DNA of 64,000 nt from Bog-473 sp963728845 (GTDB lineage: Bacteria > Actinomycetota > Acidimicrobiia > Acidimicrobiales > RAAP-2), in the NCBI GenBank assembly GCA_963728845.1, contig CAVSLS010000021.1, positions 372,001 to 436,000 on the forward strand, given 5' to 3'. Shown one piece after another: positions 32,712 through 43,773 of this stretch. The notes under the pieces were generated by a model, which had not been told where the DNA came from, did not search any database, and worked only from the letters and a program-made list of their open reading frames with translations. The translations under genes were made by a program, and so were the position numbers. Each line of letters starts with the position of its first letter. Position 1 is the stretch's first letter.

Positions 32712-33607
32712 TGGGACCCCTCGGACCCGCCGGCCGATCCCGTGAGGAGTTGTGCGTTGAGCCGCTCCAGCTTGTCCGGGTTCGAGATCACCCGCACCCC
32801 GACGATCGCACCCTCCATGATGTCGAGCACGAGGGCCGCGACCACCACCCCTTCGTCCACGAACACGGTTGCCGGCTGGCCGTTGAGGACGGTCGCCTCG
32901 GGAACGCCCTGACCCTTCTTCGCCACATTGACCAAGAAGCGTGAACTGCGATGGGGGCCGACCACCGGCCGCAGGGCGGCTCTGACCTTTCCTCCCCCGT
33001 CGGTCCAGACGACGACGTCGTCCGACAGCATGGCGAGGAGACCCGTCAGGTCCCCGGTGGCGCAGGCGACCAGGAAGCGGTCCGTCAGCTCACGCCCGTG
33101 GCGCAGATCCGCATCGAAGCGCTGACGGCGCTCCTCGATGTGCTTTCGGGCCCGCGCGCCCAGCTGCCGGCAGGCGGCAGGAGTCCGCGCCAACGACCGG
33201 GCCACCTCGTCGAAGGAATAGCCGAAGACGTCGTGGAGGAGATATGCGGCACGCTCGAGGGGTGTGAGCTCCTCCAGGAGCACGAGGAAGGCCAGCGACA
33301 GCGAGTCCGCCTGCTCGGCCGCCGAAGGCTCGTCGAGGACCACCGGTTCGGGTAGCCACGGACCCGCGTAGGTCACGCGCTTCGACCGGGACGAGTTCAG
33401 TTGGTCGAGGCAGAGCCGGGTCACGATCGTGACGAGGTAGGCCCGGACCGACTGGACCGGCTCACCGCCCCGCCGCAGCCAGCGGATGCACGCGTCCTGG
33501 ACGACGTCTTCGGCGTCGGTGGCGCTGCCCAGCATGCGATAGGCGATGCCGAACAGCAGCGAGCGCCACTCCTCGAAGGCGGCCGCATCGGCCTCTGCGT
33601 CAGGCAA
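32708..33607 (-). CDS. ECF41-type RNA polymerase sigma factor with SnoaL-like tail (SigJ-like)
   Basis: The 299-residue frame has sigma region 2 (LLFGIAYRMLGSATDAEDVVQDA), region 4 (LEELTPLERAAYLLHDVFGYSFDEVARSLARTPAACRQLGARAR) and a fused C-terminal SnoaL-like domain with the ECF41 signatures VWTDGGGKVRAAL and VISNPDKLERL. In this group the tail replaces an anti-sigma factor and tunes activity. It follows its partner decarboxylase gene, overlapping it by 8 bp, and the promoter at 34236-34262 matches the group consensus, so the pair is probably autoregulated. Confidence 0.93.
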   Translation of the reverse strand: MPDAEADAAAFEEWRSLLFGIAYRMLGSATDAEDVVQDACIRWLRRGGEPVQSVRAYLVTIVTRLCLDQLNSSRSKRVTYAGPWLPEPVVLDEPSAAEQADSLSLAFLVLLEELTPLERAAYLLHDVFGYSFDEVARSLARTPAACRQLGARARKHIEERRQRFDADLRHGRELTDRFLVACATGDLTGLLAMLSDDVVVWTDGGGKVRAALRPVVGPHRSSRFLVNVAKKGQGVPEATVLNGQPATVFVDEGVVVAALVLDIMEGAIVGVRVISNPDKLERLNAQLLTGSAGGSEGSH

Positions 33608-34191
33608 CGGCTTCGGACCGGCGTCGAGTGGTCTCCCTCGTCGGGATCTCGCAGGAGTCCGAGAACCCCTGGCTGCGCAGACCCAGGCCGGCGTTGAAGC
33701 GCGACCGGAAGTTCTCCAGTGCGACCCAGGCCGCCAGCTCGACGAACTCCGCGTCGCTGAGGTGGGCCCGCACCCGCGCCGCGAGCTCCTCGGTGACCTC
33801 GGCCGGGCAGCCGGACGCCACCTCTGCGTACTCGAGGACCGCCCGCTCCCTCTCGTCGAAGAGGTCGCTGGACCGCCAGTCGCCGGCGGATCGGACCTTG
33901 GCCGGGTCGATCCCTTCGTTCATGCCCTCGTAGTAGCCGTAGTCGATGCACCACGAGCAGCCGATCTGAGCCCGAGACCGCTTGGATGGCCAGCCACCGC
34001 AGCGTGGGATCGAGCTTCTTCCAGCCGAGTTGCACCGCCGTCTCGAGACTGCCCATGGCGACGAGCACGCCGGAATGGTGCGACGCGGCCGCGGTGGGCT
34101 CGACCATCTGTCCGAAGCGGCGCTTCGTGTAGCGGCGGGCCAGTCGGGGAACAACACCTCGTGGTTCGTCGAGCAACGGGACATGGGCCAT
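33600..34191 (-). CDS. Carboxymuconolactone decarboxylase / AhpD-like protein (frame break)
   Basis: Helical CMD/AhpD-like protein with the redox-type motif GCSWCIDYGYYEG (C-x2-C) and the family segment LFDERERAVLEYAEVASG. The N-terminus MAHVPLLDEP, then GSLETAVQLGWKKLDPTLRWLAIQAVS, is in a frame one base apart. The apparent extra base is near 33970. CMD proteins are one of the three classical partner families (carboxymuconolactone decarboxylase, oxidoreductase, epimerase) encoded beside ECF41 sigma factors. The start ATG 34191 lies 45 bp downstream of the ECF41 promoter. Substrate unknown. Confidence 0.88.
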
Positions 34192-34235
34192 GGCGCCCCA
34201 CCTCTCTTCCGTCAGTTGGTTTCCGTCACCCATCA

Positions 34236-34262
34236 GACGGGACAGCCACTCGGCGTGTGACA
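34236..34262 (-). promoter_or_regulatory. ECF41 sigma-dependent promoter
   Basis: On the minus strand TGTCACA (34256-34262) is followed by 16 bases and CGTC (34236-34239), 45 bases before the start of the decarboxylase gene. This is the promoter pattern reported for ECF41 sigma factors as I recall it. It supports self-regulation of the decarboxylase-sigma pair and the downstream choice of start codon. Confidence 0.8.
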
Positions 34263-34309
34263 TCACACGCCAGTCCGAGGCACTGCGAGCGCTGGGGCAT
34301 TCCGTGGGC

Positions 34310-35080
34310 TCAGCCGACGCCACCCGAAGGCTGGATGGTAGTGCCGCCGTCGACGACGAAGGTCTGACCGGTCACCCACGAAGAGGCGTCGGAGGCCAGG
34401 AACAGGGCCGCCGTGGCGATGTCGTCGGGCAGCCCGAGCCGCCGCAGGGGGACGTTCTGGGCGATCCGCTCCTCGCCGGGGCCTTCCCACAGGGCGGCCG
34501 CCAGCCTCGTCTTGACCAGCCCGGGCGCCAGCGCGTTCACCCGCACGTCGGGTGCCAGCTCGAAGGCGAGCTGCCGTGTGATGTGGAGCACGGCCGCCTT
34601 GGTCACGTTGTACCAGCCGATGTTCGGCTCCACCTCGAGGCCGCCGACCGAGGAGACATTGATGACCGAGCCTCGCAAGCCCGACTTCACCGCGGCGGCG
34701 GTCCAGACCAGGGCCGAGAGCTGGTTCACCTCGAACGTCTTCTGCGCCCGGACGACGTCGATGTCGATCATCGGGCCGAAGTACGGGTTGGTCCCCGCGT
34801 TGTTGACCAGGATGTCGAGGCCTCCGAAGCGGGCCACGGTGTGTGCGACGCACGATTGTGCGTCTTCGGGCCTTCCGACGTGGGCCACGACCCACCCCAC
34901 TCGTTCCTCGGGCGCGCCCATGGCGACAAGCCCTGCAGACGCCTCGGCCAGGTCCTCCGCCGTCCGGGACGTGATCATCACGTTCGCGCCTGCTTCGGCG
35001 AAGCGGGTGGCGATGCCCAGCCCGATGCCGCGGCTGCCCCCCGTGATCAGTGCTGTCTTTCCCCCGAGTGCAAGCTCCAT
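34310..35080 (-). CDS. Short-chain dehydrogenase/reductase
   Basis: Intact classical SDR of 256 residues. It has the cofactor loop TGGSRGIGLGIA at about residues 13-24, LVNNAGTNPYF, catalytic Ser in VINVSSVGG and the YxxxK motif in WYNVTKAA, plus the C-terminal VTGQTFVVDGG. SRTAED after the second strand suggests NADP preference. The substrate is unknown. It stands alone, divergent from the thioredoxin-domain gene by 66 bp, upstream of the ECF41 promoter; a link to that pair is possible but unproven. Confidence 0.9.
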   Translation of the reverse strand: MELALGGKTALITGGSRGIGLGIATRFAEAGANVMITSRTAEDLAEASAGLVAMGAPEERVGWVVAHVGRPEDAQSCVAHTVARFGGLDILVNNAGTNPYFGPMIDIDVVRAQKTFEVNQLSALVWTAAAVKSGLRGSVINVSSVGGLEVEPNIGWYNVTKAAVLHITRQLAFELAPDVRVNALAPGLVKTRLAAALWEGPGEERIAQNVPLRRLGLPDDIATAALFLASDASSWVTGQTFVVDGGTTIQPSGGVG

Positions 35081-35133
35081 CGCCTGAGCCTTGCACGGGT
35101 ACCGCCCGTGCCGGGTCTGCACCAGCCGCGCCC

Positions 35134-35139
35134 TAGCAT
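35134..35139 (+). promoter_or_regulatory. Leaderless -10 element of the YyaL-type gene
   Basis: TAGCAT, 7 bases before the GTG at 35147, with no ribosome-binding site. The same hexamer precedes the Rrf2 gene at 45198. Confidence 0.6.
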
Positions 35140-35146
35140 CCGTCCT

Positions 35147-37218
<2,072 letters not shown>

Positions 37219-37222
<4 letters not shown>

Positions 37223-38119
37223 GTGCAAATGTCGTCGATCCCGGGGCCGGGGGTGGCAACGGCAGAGGGCACGCTGGGGGTGCCCGGCGACACATCGACA
37301 CGGACACGGATACGGACACGGACATGGACATGGACATCGACATCGGACACGGACACGGAAATCGGCATCGACCCCGAGACGGACCCGGAGCCGGACGCCG
37401 CGGCCCGGAGACACACCAAGGCGCCGACCGATCCCTCGCGCCTGCTGCGACGCTCGGCCCGGCGCAAGGAGCGTGTGCCCACCGCAGGCGGCTCCACCCT
37501 CCATCTGCTCGTCCTGTCCTCGACCTCCGAGGACACGACGGTCGTGGACCTGGCCACGCGCACGGTCATGCGGGTGCGCGTCCCGTGGCCCGAGGGACAC
37601 GAACCCGACATCAGCACCTTCGACGTCGTCGAGGTGACTCTGGCCGACGATCCCGAACGCGACGACCTCGCCCAGCCGGAGGCCACCACCGTCGCCGACC
37701 TCCCCCGCCACGTCGGCACGCTGCGCGGTCGGCACCTGCGCAAGCTCCTGCGCCGGCTGGTGGCGAGCCCGGACGGCCCGCTGCTCGGCTTCCCGGGTCC
37801 CTCGGCTCCCTACTGGGAGTTCCGGGGCTTCCGGCCGTCGGTGGCGCTGATCGAGCCCACCCGGCGACCGCAGCTGATCCGGCGCCAAGCCGACGGGTCC
37901 ACCTGGGTCCGCTTCGGGTGGGACCGCGACGACGTGTGGCTCCCGGTCGAGGACCGCAACGCCGCCCGCGCCCTCGACGCCGCCCGACGGGAGCGCCTGA
38001 GCGGCAAGAGCCTGGCCACCGCGCTCGGGTTCGAGCCCCAGTACCTCCTGGTGACGGTCAGCCCGCCACGGGACGGCCACTGCTACAAGGTCTGCGCCGC
38101 CGTGATGCCCCGGGGCTGA
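37219..38119 (+). CDS. Protein of unknown function with an Asp-Thr repeat (frame break)
   Basis: The ATG at 37219 overlaps the upstream stop as ATGA. The N-terminal 60 residues are low complexity: after ARRHI come alternating Asp-Thr and Asp-Met pairs, then Glu/Asp-rich residues (EIGIDPETDPEPDAA). One extra G near 37344 (ATCGGACAC) breaks the frame inside the repeat. The C-terminal ~230 residues look folded: LHLLVLSSTSEDTTVVDL, VMRVRVPWPEG, RGRHLRKLLRRL, YWEFRGFRPSVALI and LLVTVSPPRDGHCYKVC. No family is recognised. Linked to the YyaL-type gene by overlap. Confidence 0.65.
37310..37365 (+). repeat. GACACG/GACATG hexamer-type tandem repeat in coding sequence
   Basis: Tandem copies of GACACG, GATACG, GACATG and GACATC encode the Asp-Thr/Asp-Met run of the gene at 37219. 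The run is interrupted by a base that shifts the frame. Copy number could vary by slippage in multiples of 6 bp without losing the frame. Confidence 0.7.
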
Positions 38120-38169
38120 TCAGCGCATCTGACGCCCGCCCGGCCTCCGGGCCGGCGCGCCGAACGGCC

Positions 38170-38841
38170 TCAACGGCCGAGCTTGCCCCCGGCGAGGTCC
38201 TCGGCCATGGCCCAGCCGAAGGCGACCAGGCGGTCGCCCCGGGTGGCGTCGCAGCTGTCGAAGTGCGTCTCGACCCCCTCGGGGATCTTGACCTTGGGTG
38301 CGAAGAAGTCGAGGCCGCCGGCCACCGACCCGTCCCCCTTCAAGACGAAGGTCCGGTCGTCGAGCTTGTTCTCGCAGCCGAAGCGCTTCGACAGGCGCCG
38401 CGCCCAGGCCCGCTCCTCACCGGAGGACTTGTGGCCCGGGAAGGGCACGACGTCCTGGAGCCCGTTGAAGGCGCGGAACCCCTCCGGCGTCAGCAGTCGC
38501 GTCCCGAGGAGGACGTCCTCGTCGGGGAACGCGAGCAGGGCCCGGCGGTACTGGTCCACCATGATGCCCTTCAGCGCCGCCTCCGCCCGCGACGTGCGGT
38601 CGACGAGGGCCAGCCCGACGAGCAAGGAGGGTGTGCCCCCGATCCGCTCCAGGGTGCAGAACGAGTACCCCCGCAACTTGTTCCCTTCCCGGGCCTGGGT
38701 GATGAGCACCCAGGCCTCCCGCTCCTTGGAGAGGAAACCGATGTCGAAACCAGGCGGGCGGTCCGCACACAGATCCGCCATTTCGACCAGCTCAGCGTCG
38801 CTGAGCGCAGTGCAATCCTTGGTGCTCACTACGATCGGCAT
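38170..38841 (-). CDS. Conserved-looking protein of unknown function
   Basis: Intact 223-residue frame with balanced composition: MPIVVSTKDCTALSDAELVEM, FLSKEREAWVLITQAREG, YSFCTLERIGGTPSLLVGLALV, VLLGTRLLTPEGFRAF and RRLSKRFGCENKLDDRTFVL. I do not recognise a family; the alternation and the GYSFCTLERIGG strand are loosely like an acetyltransferase (GNAT) fold, which is a guess. TAGACT lies 6 bases before the ATG, so it is probably a leaderless single gene. It converges with the gene at 37219. Confidence 0.65.
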   Translation of the reverse strand: MPIVVSTKDCTALSDAELVEMADLCADRPPGFDIGFLSKEREAWVLITQAREGNKLRGYSFCTLERIGGTPSLLVGLALVDRTSRAEAALKGIMVDQYRRALLAFPDEDVLLGTRLLTPEGFRAFNGLQDVVPFPGHKSSGEERAWARRLSKRFGCENKLDDRTFVLKGDGSVAGGLDFFAPKVKIPEGVETHFDSCDATRGDRLVAFGWAMAEDLAGGKLGR

Positions 38842-38847
38842 GAGGTG

Positions 38848-38853
38848 AGTCTA
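38848..38853 (-). promoter_or_regulatory. Leaderless -10 element of the gene starting at 38841
   Basis: TAGACT on the minus strand, 6 bases before the ATG at 38841. Confidence 0.55.
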
Positions 38854-38968
38854 CTGGCTGCGCCGGGTACGTTCCCAACCGGCCAACCCCCACCAGGGGC
38901 CGCGGACGCCTGACCAGCCTCTCCGTCACCCCAGGTCAGAGGCGGAAACTGACATCACGCGTCACTTC

Positions 38969-41900
38969 TCAGGACAGGACGGCGCTCTGTCCGAGCAACC
39001 GCTTCAGCTCGCCCACGAGCCCGTTGCGACAGTCCACGTTGAACTCCGGCGGCAGGCGGAGGACCTTGGCGCCGACGTGGAGGAGCACCGGAGAGTGCCC
39101 CGGGTGACCGCTCAGGACCTCCTTGAGGCCGTCCACCTTGGCGTCGGTCAGCACGCCGAGGGGCAGCGTGATGTGGAGGTCCTCCTGGCCCCGCTCGAGC
39201 AGCGGGCGGGAGACCTCCATGCACACGATCTTCGGCTCCTCCTCCCGGGTGTCGAGCCGGCCCCGCACGACCAGGATGGCGTCGTTCTCGATGAGTGAGC
39301 CGTACTCGGCCATGGTCTTCGGGAACACGAAGACCTCCATGGCCGCCTGCAGGTCCTCGAGGATGAAGCGGGCCATCAGGTCGCCCTTCTTCGTGTAGGA
39401 CCGGCGCAGGTCGGTGACCACCCCTCCCACCGTCCGCACGGGCGAGCGGTCCCCCGCCGCCGGATCCTCCTCCCGCATGTCCGAGAGGGTGCTGTCGGTG
39501 TGCCGGGCCAGCGCCGCCTCGAAGCCCATCAGCGGGTGGTCGCTCACGTAGAGGCCGAGCATCTCCTTCTCGAAGACCAGGCGTTGACCCTTGTCGAACT
39601 CGGTGTCGGGGATGGCGACCTTGGCCCCTCCCCATCCCGGGTCGGCCTGCTCCTCCTCGAACGCCGCGAAGAGCGTGGTGATACCCAGCTCGTGTTCGCG
39701 ACGGCGCTCCAGGGTGCGGTCGACCACGGCCTCGAGGACCAGGCACAGACCCTGGCGCGGGTGCCCGAGCGAGTCGAACGCTCCGGCCTTGACGAGAGAC
39801 TCCATCGTCCGCTTGTTGAGGACGACGGGGTCGACCCGCTGGCAGAAGTCGAAGATGTCGGCGAAGAGCCCGTTGGCGTCGCGCTCGGCCACGATGCGGT
39901 CGACGAGGCTCTCGCCGACGTTGCGCACCGCAGCGAGCCCGAAGACGATGGCCGGCCGGGCCTGGTCCCTCTCGGCGCTCCGGTCCGGCGCGAACTCGGC
40001 CACGGAGCGGTTGACGTCGGGCACCAGCACGTCGATCCCCATGGAGCGGCACTCGGAGAGATAGACCGCCGTCTTGTCCTTGTTGTCCTTGACCGAGGTC
40101 AGCAGCGCCGCCATGTACTCCACGGGATGATGCGCCTTGAGCCAGGCGGTCTGGTAGGCCACCAGCCCGTAGCCGTAGGAGTGCGACTTGTTGAACGCGT
40201 AGTCCGCGAACGGCTCGATGATGTCGAAGAGCTGCGTGCCCAGCTCCTCGCCGTAGCCCTGCGCGACGCAGCCGGCGACGAATTTCTCGCGCTCGGCGGC
40301 GATCAAGGCCCGGATCTTCTTGCCGCACGCCTTGCGCAGGTTGTCCGCCTCCTCGAGGGAATAGCCGGCGAACTTCTGCGCGACCCGCATCACCGACTCC
40401 TGGTACAGCATCAAGCCGTAGGTGTCCTTGAGGATCGGCTCAATGTCCGGGTGCAGGTACGTCAGTTCCTTCCGGCCGTTCTTCAGCTCGGGGTAGTCGC
40501 GGTGCATGTTGGCCGCCATCGGCCCGGGCCGGTAGAGGGCCACGAGGGCGGCCACGTCGTCGAAGCTCGTCGGCGCCAGGGAGCGCAGCGTCTGGCGCAT
40601 GGCGCCACCCTCGAGCTGGAAGACGCCCACCGACTCGGCTCGCCGCAGCATCTCGAGCGTCGGCTCGTCGGCCAGGTCGACGCCGTCGATGTCGGGCCGC
40701 TCCCCGGTGACCTCCTCGATCAGATCGAGGCAGCGCTCTATCACCGAGAGGTTGCGCAAGCCGAGGAAGTCCATCTTCAACAGTCCGAGGTCCTCGACGC
40801 CGTGCATTTCGTACTGGGTCACGATGGGTGCGTCGTCTGGGTCCCCTCCGGCGTCCGGCTTGCGCTGGATCGGCAGGTAGTCCGTCAGCGGGTCGCGGGA
40901 GATGACGACCGCCGCCGCGTGGATGCCGTCCTGGCGCCGCAGGCCCTCGAGGCCGAGCGCGACGTCGATGACCTCCTTGGCGTCGGGGTCGGTCTCGTGC
41001 ATGGTGCGCAGCTCGGCGGCGGCGGCGAAGCCGTCCTCGTGCCCCTCGGTCTTGCTGAGGCACGCCCGCAGTGGCGTGTCGCGGCCCATGACGAGGGGCG
41101 GCATGGCCTTGGCGATGCGGTCGCCCACCACGTAGGGCTTGCCCAGCACCCGGGCGGCGTCGCGCACGGCGGCCCTCGCCTTGATGGTGGAGAACGTGAT
41201 GACCTGGGCCACCCGGTCGCTGCCGTACTTCTCCGCGGCGTAGCGCATCACGTCCGCCCGGTAGCGCTCGTCGAAGTCCATGTCGATGTCGGGCATCTGC
41301 TTGCGGCCCGGATTCAAGAAGCGCTCGAAGAGCAGGTCGTAGCGGATGGGGTCGAGATCCACGATCTGGAGGCAGTAGGCCACGCAGCACCCCGCCGCCG
41401 ACCCACGGCCCGGACCGACCCGGATGTTCGACTCGCGGGCGAAGCGGATGAGGTCCCACACGACGAGGAAGTAGGCCGCGAAGCCCATGTTCCCGATGAC
41501 ACCGAGCTCGTAGTCGAGCCGCTCCACCACCTCGGGTGGCAGCGGCGAGCCATAGCGCCGGCGCGCGCCCTCCAGGGTCAGGTCGCGCAGGTAGGCCAGC
41601 GCCCGCTCCTCGTAGGTGTCGCCCGTGAACCGGTCCGGCACCGGGAACTCGGGCAGGCTCGGCTTGCCGAGCTCAATCTGCACGTCGGCTCGCTCGGCGA
41701 CCAACAACGTGTTGTCGCACGCCTCGGGCACCTCGCGGAACAAGTGGCGCATCTCGGCCGCGCTCTTCAGGTAGTGCTCGGTGCCCTCGAACTTGAAGCG
41801 GTTGGTGTCGGCGAGGAGGGCCCCGGTCTGCACGCACAGGAGGGCGTCGTGCGCAACCGCATCCTCGCGGTGCGTGTAGTGGCTGTCGTTGGTGGCCAGG

Positions 41901-42547
41901 AGCGGCGCCTCGATCCGCCGGGCGATCTCAATCAGCTGCGGGTTGGTCCGATGCTGGTCCGCGATCCCGTGGTCCTGCAGCTCCACGAAGAGGTTGTCCC
42001 GCCCGAAGATGTCCTGCAGCCGCGCCGCCCGCCGTTCCGCCTCCGCCACGTCGCCGGACAGCAGGGCCTGGAGCACGACGCCGCCCAGGCACCCCGTGGT
42101 GGCGATCAGGCCGCTGTGATGGCGCTCGAGGAGCTCCCAGTCGACGCGGGGCTTGTAGTAGTAGCCCTCGAGGTAGGCGGCCGACGACAGCTGCATGAGG
42201 TTGCGGTAGCCCTCGACGGTCTCGGCCAGCAGGGTCAGGTGGTAGTAGAGCTTCTGCCCGCCCTCGGCGTCGCCGCCGGTGTCGTCCATCCTGCCCCGGC
42301 GCACGGGGCGCTCGTGGCGCGACTCGCCGGCCATGTAGGACTCGGTGCCGATGATGGGCACGATGCCCTGGTCGCGGCACGCCTTGTAGAAGTCGAGGAC
42401 CCCGTACATGTTGCCGTGGTCCGTGATACCGAGCGCGGGCTGACCGTCGGCCACCGCCGCTGCGACGAGGTCTCCCACCCGGGCGGCGCCGTCGAGCATG
42501 GAGAACTCGGTGTGGGTGTGCAGATGCGTAAACGACCGCTCCGACAC
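38969..42547 (-). CDS. dnaE: DNA polymerase III alpha subunit
   Basis: Replicative polymerase. The long intact frame has the PHP domain (THLHTHTEFSMLDG, ALGITDHGNMYGVLDF), the polymerase core with the catalytic aspartates in PDIDMDFDERYRADVM, GRGSAAGCCVAYCL, and FNKSHSYGYGLVAYQTAWLK, and a C-terminal OB fold. I chose GTG 42547 because AAAGGAGGG lies 4 bases before it; the upstream ATG (42565) would put this ribosome-binding site inside the coding region. About 1,192 residues, usual length. It is one of the few long genes here without a frame break. Confidence 0.96.
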   Translation of the reverse strand: MSERSFTHLHTHTEFSMLDGAARVGDLVAAAVADGQPALGITDHGNMYGVLDFYKACRDQGIVPIIGTESYMAGESRHERPVRRGRMDDTGGDAEGGQKLYYHLTLLAETVEGYRNLMQLSSAAYLEGYYYKPRVDWELLERHHSGLIATTGCLGGVVLQALLSGDVAEAERRAARLQDIFGRDNLFVELQDHGIADQHRTNPQLIEIARRIEAPLLATNDSHYTHREDAVAHDALLCVQTGALLADTNRFKFEGTEHYLKSAAEMRHLFREVPEACDNTLLVAERADVQIELGKPSLPEFPVPDRFTGDTYEERALAYLRDLTLEGARRRYGSPLPPEVVERLDYELGVIGNMGFAAYFLVVWDLIRFARESNIRVGPGRGSAAGCCVAYCLQIVDLDPIRYDLLFERFLNPGRKQMPDIDMDFDERYRADVMRYAAEKYGSDRVAQVITFSTIKARAAVRDAARVLGKPYVVGDRIAKAMPPLVMGRDTPLRACLSKTEGHEDGFAAAAELRTMHETDPDAKEVIDVALGLEGLRRQDGIHAAAVVISRDPLTDYLPIQRKPDAGGDPDDAPIVTQYEMHGVEDLGLLKMDFLGLRNLSVIERCLDLIEEVTGERPDIDGVDLADEPTLEMLRRAESVGVFQLEGGAMRQTLRSLAPTSFDDVAALVALYRPGPMAANMHRDYPELKNGRKELTYLHPDIEPILKDTYGLMLYQESVMRVAQKFAGYSLEEADNLRKACGKKIRALIAAEREKFVAGCVAQGYGEELGTQLFDIIEPFADYAFNKSHSYGYGLVAYQTAWLKAHHPVEYMAALLTSVKDNKDKTAVYLSECRSMGIDVLVPDVNRSVAEFAPDRSAERDQARPAIVFGLAAVRNVGESLVDRIVAERDANGLFADIFDFCQRVDPVVLNKRTMESLVKAGAFDSLGHPRQGLCLVLEAVVDRTLERRREHELGITTLFAAFEEEQADPGWGGAKVAIPDTEFDKGQRLVFEKEMLGLYVSDHPLMGFEAALARHTDSTLSDMREEDPAAGDRSPVRTVGGVVTDLRRSYTKKGDLMARFILEDLQAAMEVFVFPKTMAEYGSLIENDAILVVRGRLDTREEEPKIVCMEVSRPLLERGQEDLHITLPLGVLTDAKVDGLKEVLSGHPGHSPVLLHVGAKVLRLPPEFNVDCRNGLVGELKRLLGQSAVLS

Positions 42548-42569
42548 CGGCCCTCCTTTCGCCACGTCA

Positions 42570-42584
42570 AACTTACACCGGTGT
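42570..42584 (-). promoter_or_regulatory. dnaE promoter -10 with adjacent palindrome
   Basis: On the minus strand the palindrome ACACCGGTGT (42575-42584) runs directly into TAAGTT (42570-42575), a TAnnnT -10, about 22 bases before the dnaE start. A repressor on the palindrome would block the promoter. Only the symmetry is visible; no regulator is identified. Confidence 0.4.
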
Positions 42585-42606
42585 GATTCCCTCCGGGGTC
42601 AGCAAT

Positions 42607-43273
42607 CTAGCCCGCCGGGCGGACGCTGAGGACCACCGATCCGGCCACTTTGTCATGCAGGGTCTGCCGCTTCTTGTCCCACAGGGGGAACAGCATGTCG
42701 AGGACCCAGATCAGGCCGAGGAGGAAGAAGAGGAGGTTCAACAGGCGGAGAAAACCCTCCAGGACGGCCCGGGCCAGTGCCCGCCCGTAGCCCAGCGTCC
42801 CGAGAGTCTCGTCACGGACGGCCCGCACCCCCACTGCCATCATCCCCACCGTCTGGCCCCGGGGCGAGCCGCAGAGCAGGGTGCCGTACAGGACGTAGAG
42901 CGCGCCGGAGATCAGGAACGGCACGGCTCGAGAGGTTCCGCCGCCGGGCCCCGCGCCGCGCCATGAGGTGCACGTCCAGGGTGTGGCTGTGCCGGAAGAG
43001 GACGAAGAAGAGGGCGAACACCACGAGCAGGATGACGGCATCGATCAGATAGCCCCCGACCCTGATGCCCCAGGAGGCATAGGGGGCGCCCCGCATCGCG
43101 GCACCCGTCCCGGAGGGCCGGTCGCCGCCCTGGGTCCGGGCTCCGGTCGGGAAGGCGGGCGGACCCGCTGCCGGGACCGAACGAGGCGGCGGGGGTGCGT
43201 TGCCCGGGAACGACGGCGGGCCTGCCGGCCCGGGACCGCCCCCGGCCGGGAGGCCGGGCTCGGCGTCGGTCAC
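42607..43273 (-). CDS. RDD family membrane protein (frame break)
   Basis: About 220 residues. A Pro/Gly-rich N-terminal region (AGPPSFPGNAPPPPRSVPAA) is followed by the RDD domain: YASWGIRVGGYLIDAVILLVVFALFFVLF (first membrane segment), PFLISGALYVLYGTLL, GQTVGMMAVGVRAVRD and a C-terminal hydrophobic segment LLNLLFFLLGLIWVLDMLFPLWD with KKRQTLHDKVAGSVVL. RDD proteins include transporters of unknown substrates. One extra base near 42955 splits the gene. The start is uncertain: GTG 43273, or a CTG at 43312 whose bases overlap the bpa stop. Confidence 0.8.
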
Positions 43274-43308
43274 GTCCTCCGCCTCGACGTCATCGGCGGT
43301 CGCGTCAC

Positions 43309-43773
43309 TCAGAGGTAGGCCCCCGTGCGTCCGCCGGACTCGCCGGCGGAGGGCAGTCCGCGCTGGCGCATCTCCTCGAGCTGGGCCCGGGCGGCCATCT
43401 GCTGGGACATCAGCGTGGCCTGGATCCCGTGGAACAGGCCCTCGAGCCACCCGACCAGCTGTGCCTGGGCGATGCGCAGCTCGGCTTCGCTCGGCGCCTC
43501 GACGTCGAAGGGGGGCGCCATCCGTTCGAGCTCGGCCACCAGGTCGGGGGACAGGCCTTCCGCCAGGTCGCGGATCGACTGCTCGTAGATCTCCCGCAGG
43601 CGCACCCGGCTCTTTTCGTCCAGCGGCGCGCTCCGGACTTCGTCGAGCAGCGTCTTGACCATGGAGCCGATGCGGAGCACCTTGGCCGGCTCGCTCACCG
43701 ACTCGGACGACCCCTCGTCGGGGGTTGAGCCGTCCCTGCTTCCTTCGAGCACCTCGTCGGGGGCGATTGCCAC
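43309..43773 (-). CDS. bpa: Bacterial proteasome activator (Bpa/PafE) homologue
   Basis: Ring-forming, ATP-independent activator that opens the 20S proteasome gate. It has EPAKVLRIGSMVKTLLDEVRSAPLDEKSRVRLREIYEQSI, the near-invariant AELRIAQAQLVGWLEGLFHGIQATLMSQQMAARAQL helix pair, and the C-terminal GAYL, the counterpart of the GQYL motif that docks into the proteasome. The annotated start GTG 43773 gives 154 residues. A better ribosome-binding site (AAAGG) precedes ATG 43843, in a frame one base away, so a further extra base near 43778 probably hides about 23 N-terminal residues. It implies a 20S proteasome elsewhere in the genome. Confidence 0.9.
   Translation of the reverse strand: MAIAPDEVLEGSRDGSTPDEGSSESVSEPAKVLRIGSMVKTLLDEVRSAPLDEKSRVRLREIYEQSIRDLAEGLSPDLVAELERMAPPFDVEAPSEAELRIAQAQLVGWLEGLFHGIQATLMSQQMAARAQLEEMRQRGLPSAGESGGRTGAYL

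Noticed and set aside
34190..35146. N-terminal extension of about 320 residues on the YyaL-type protein
   Set aside because: It is antisense to the intact SDR gene, and the family begins at NRLADETSPYL. The GTG at 35147 has a leaderless -10.
39500..42586. A 1,028-codon open frame opposite dnaE
   Set aside because: Shadow of dnaE, which is intact and carries all polymerase motifs; no ribosome-binding site.
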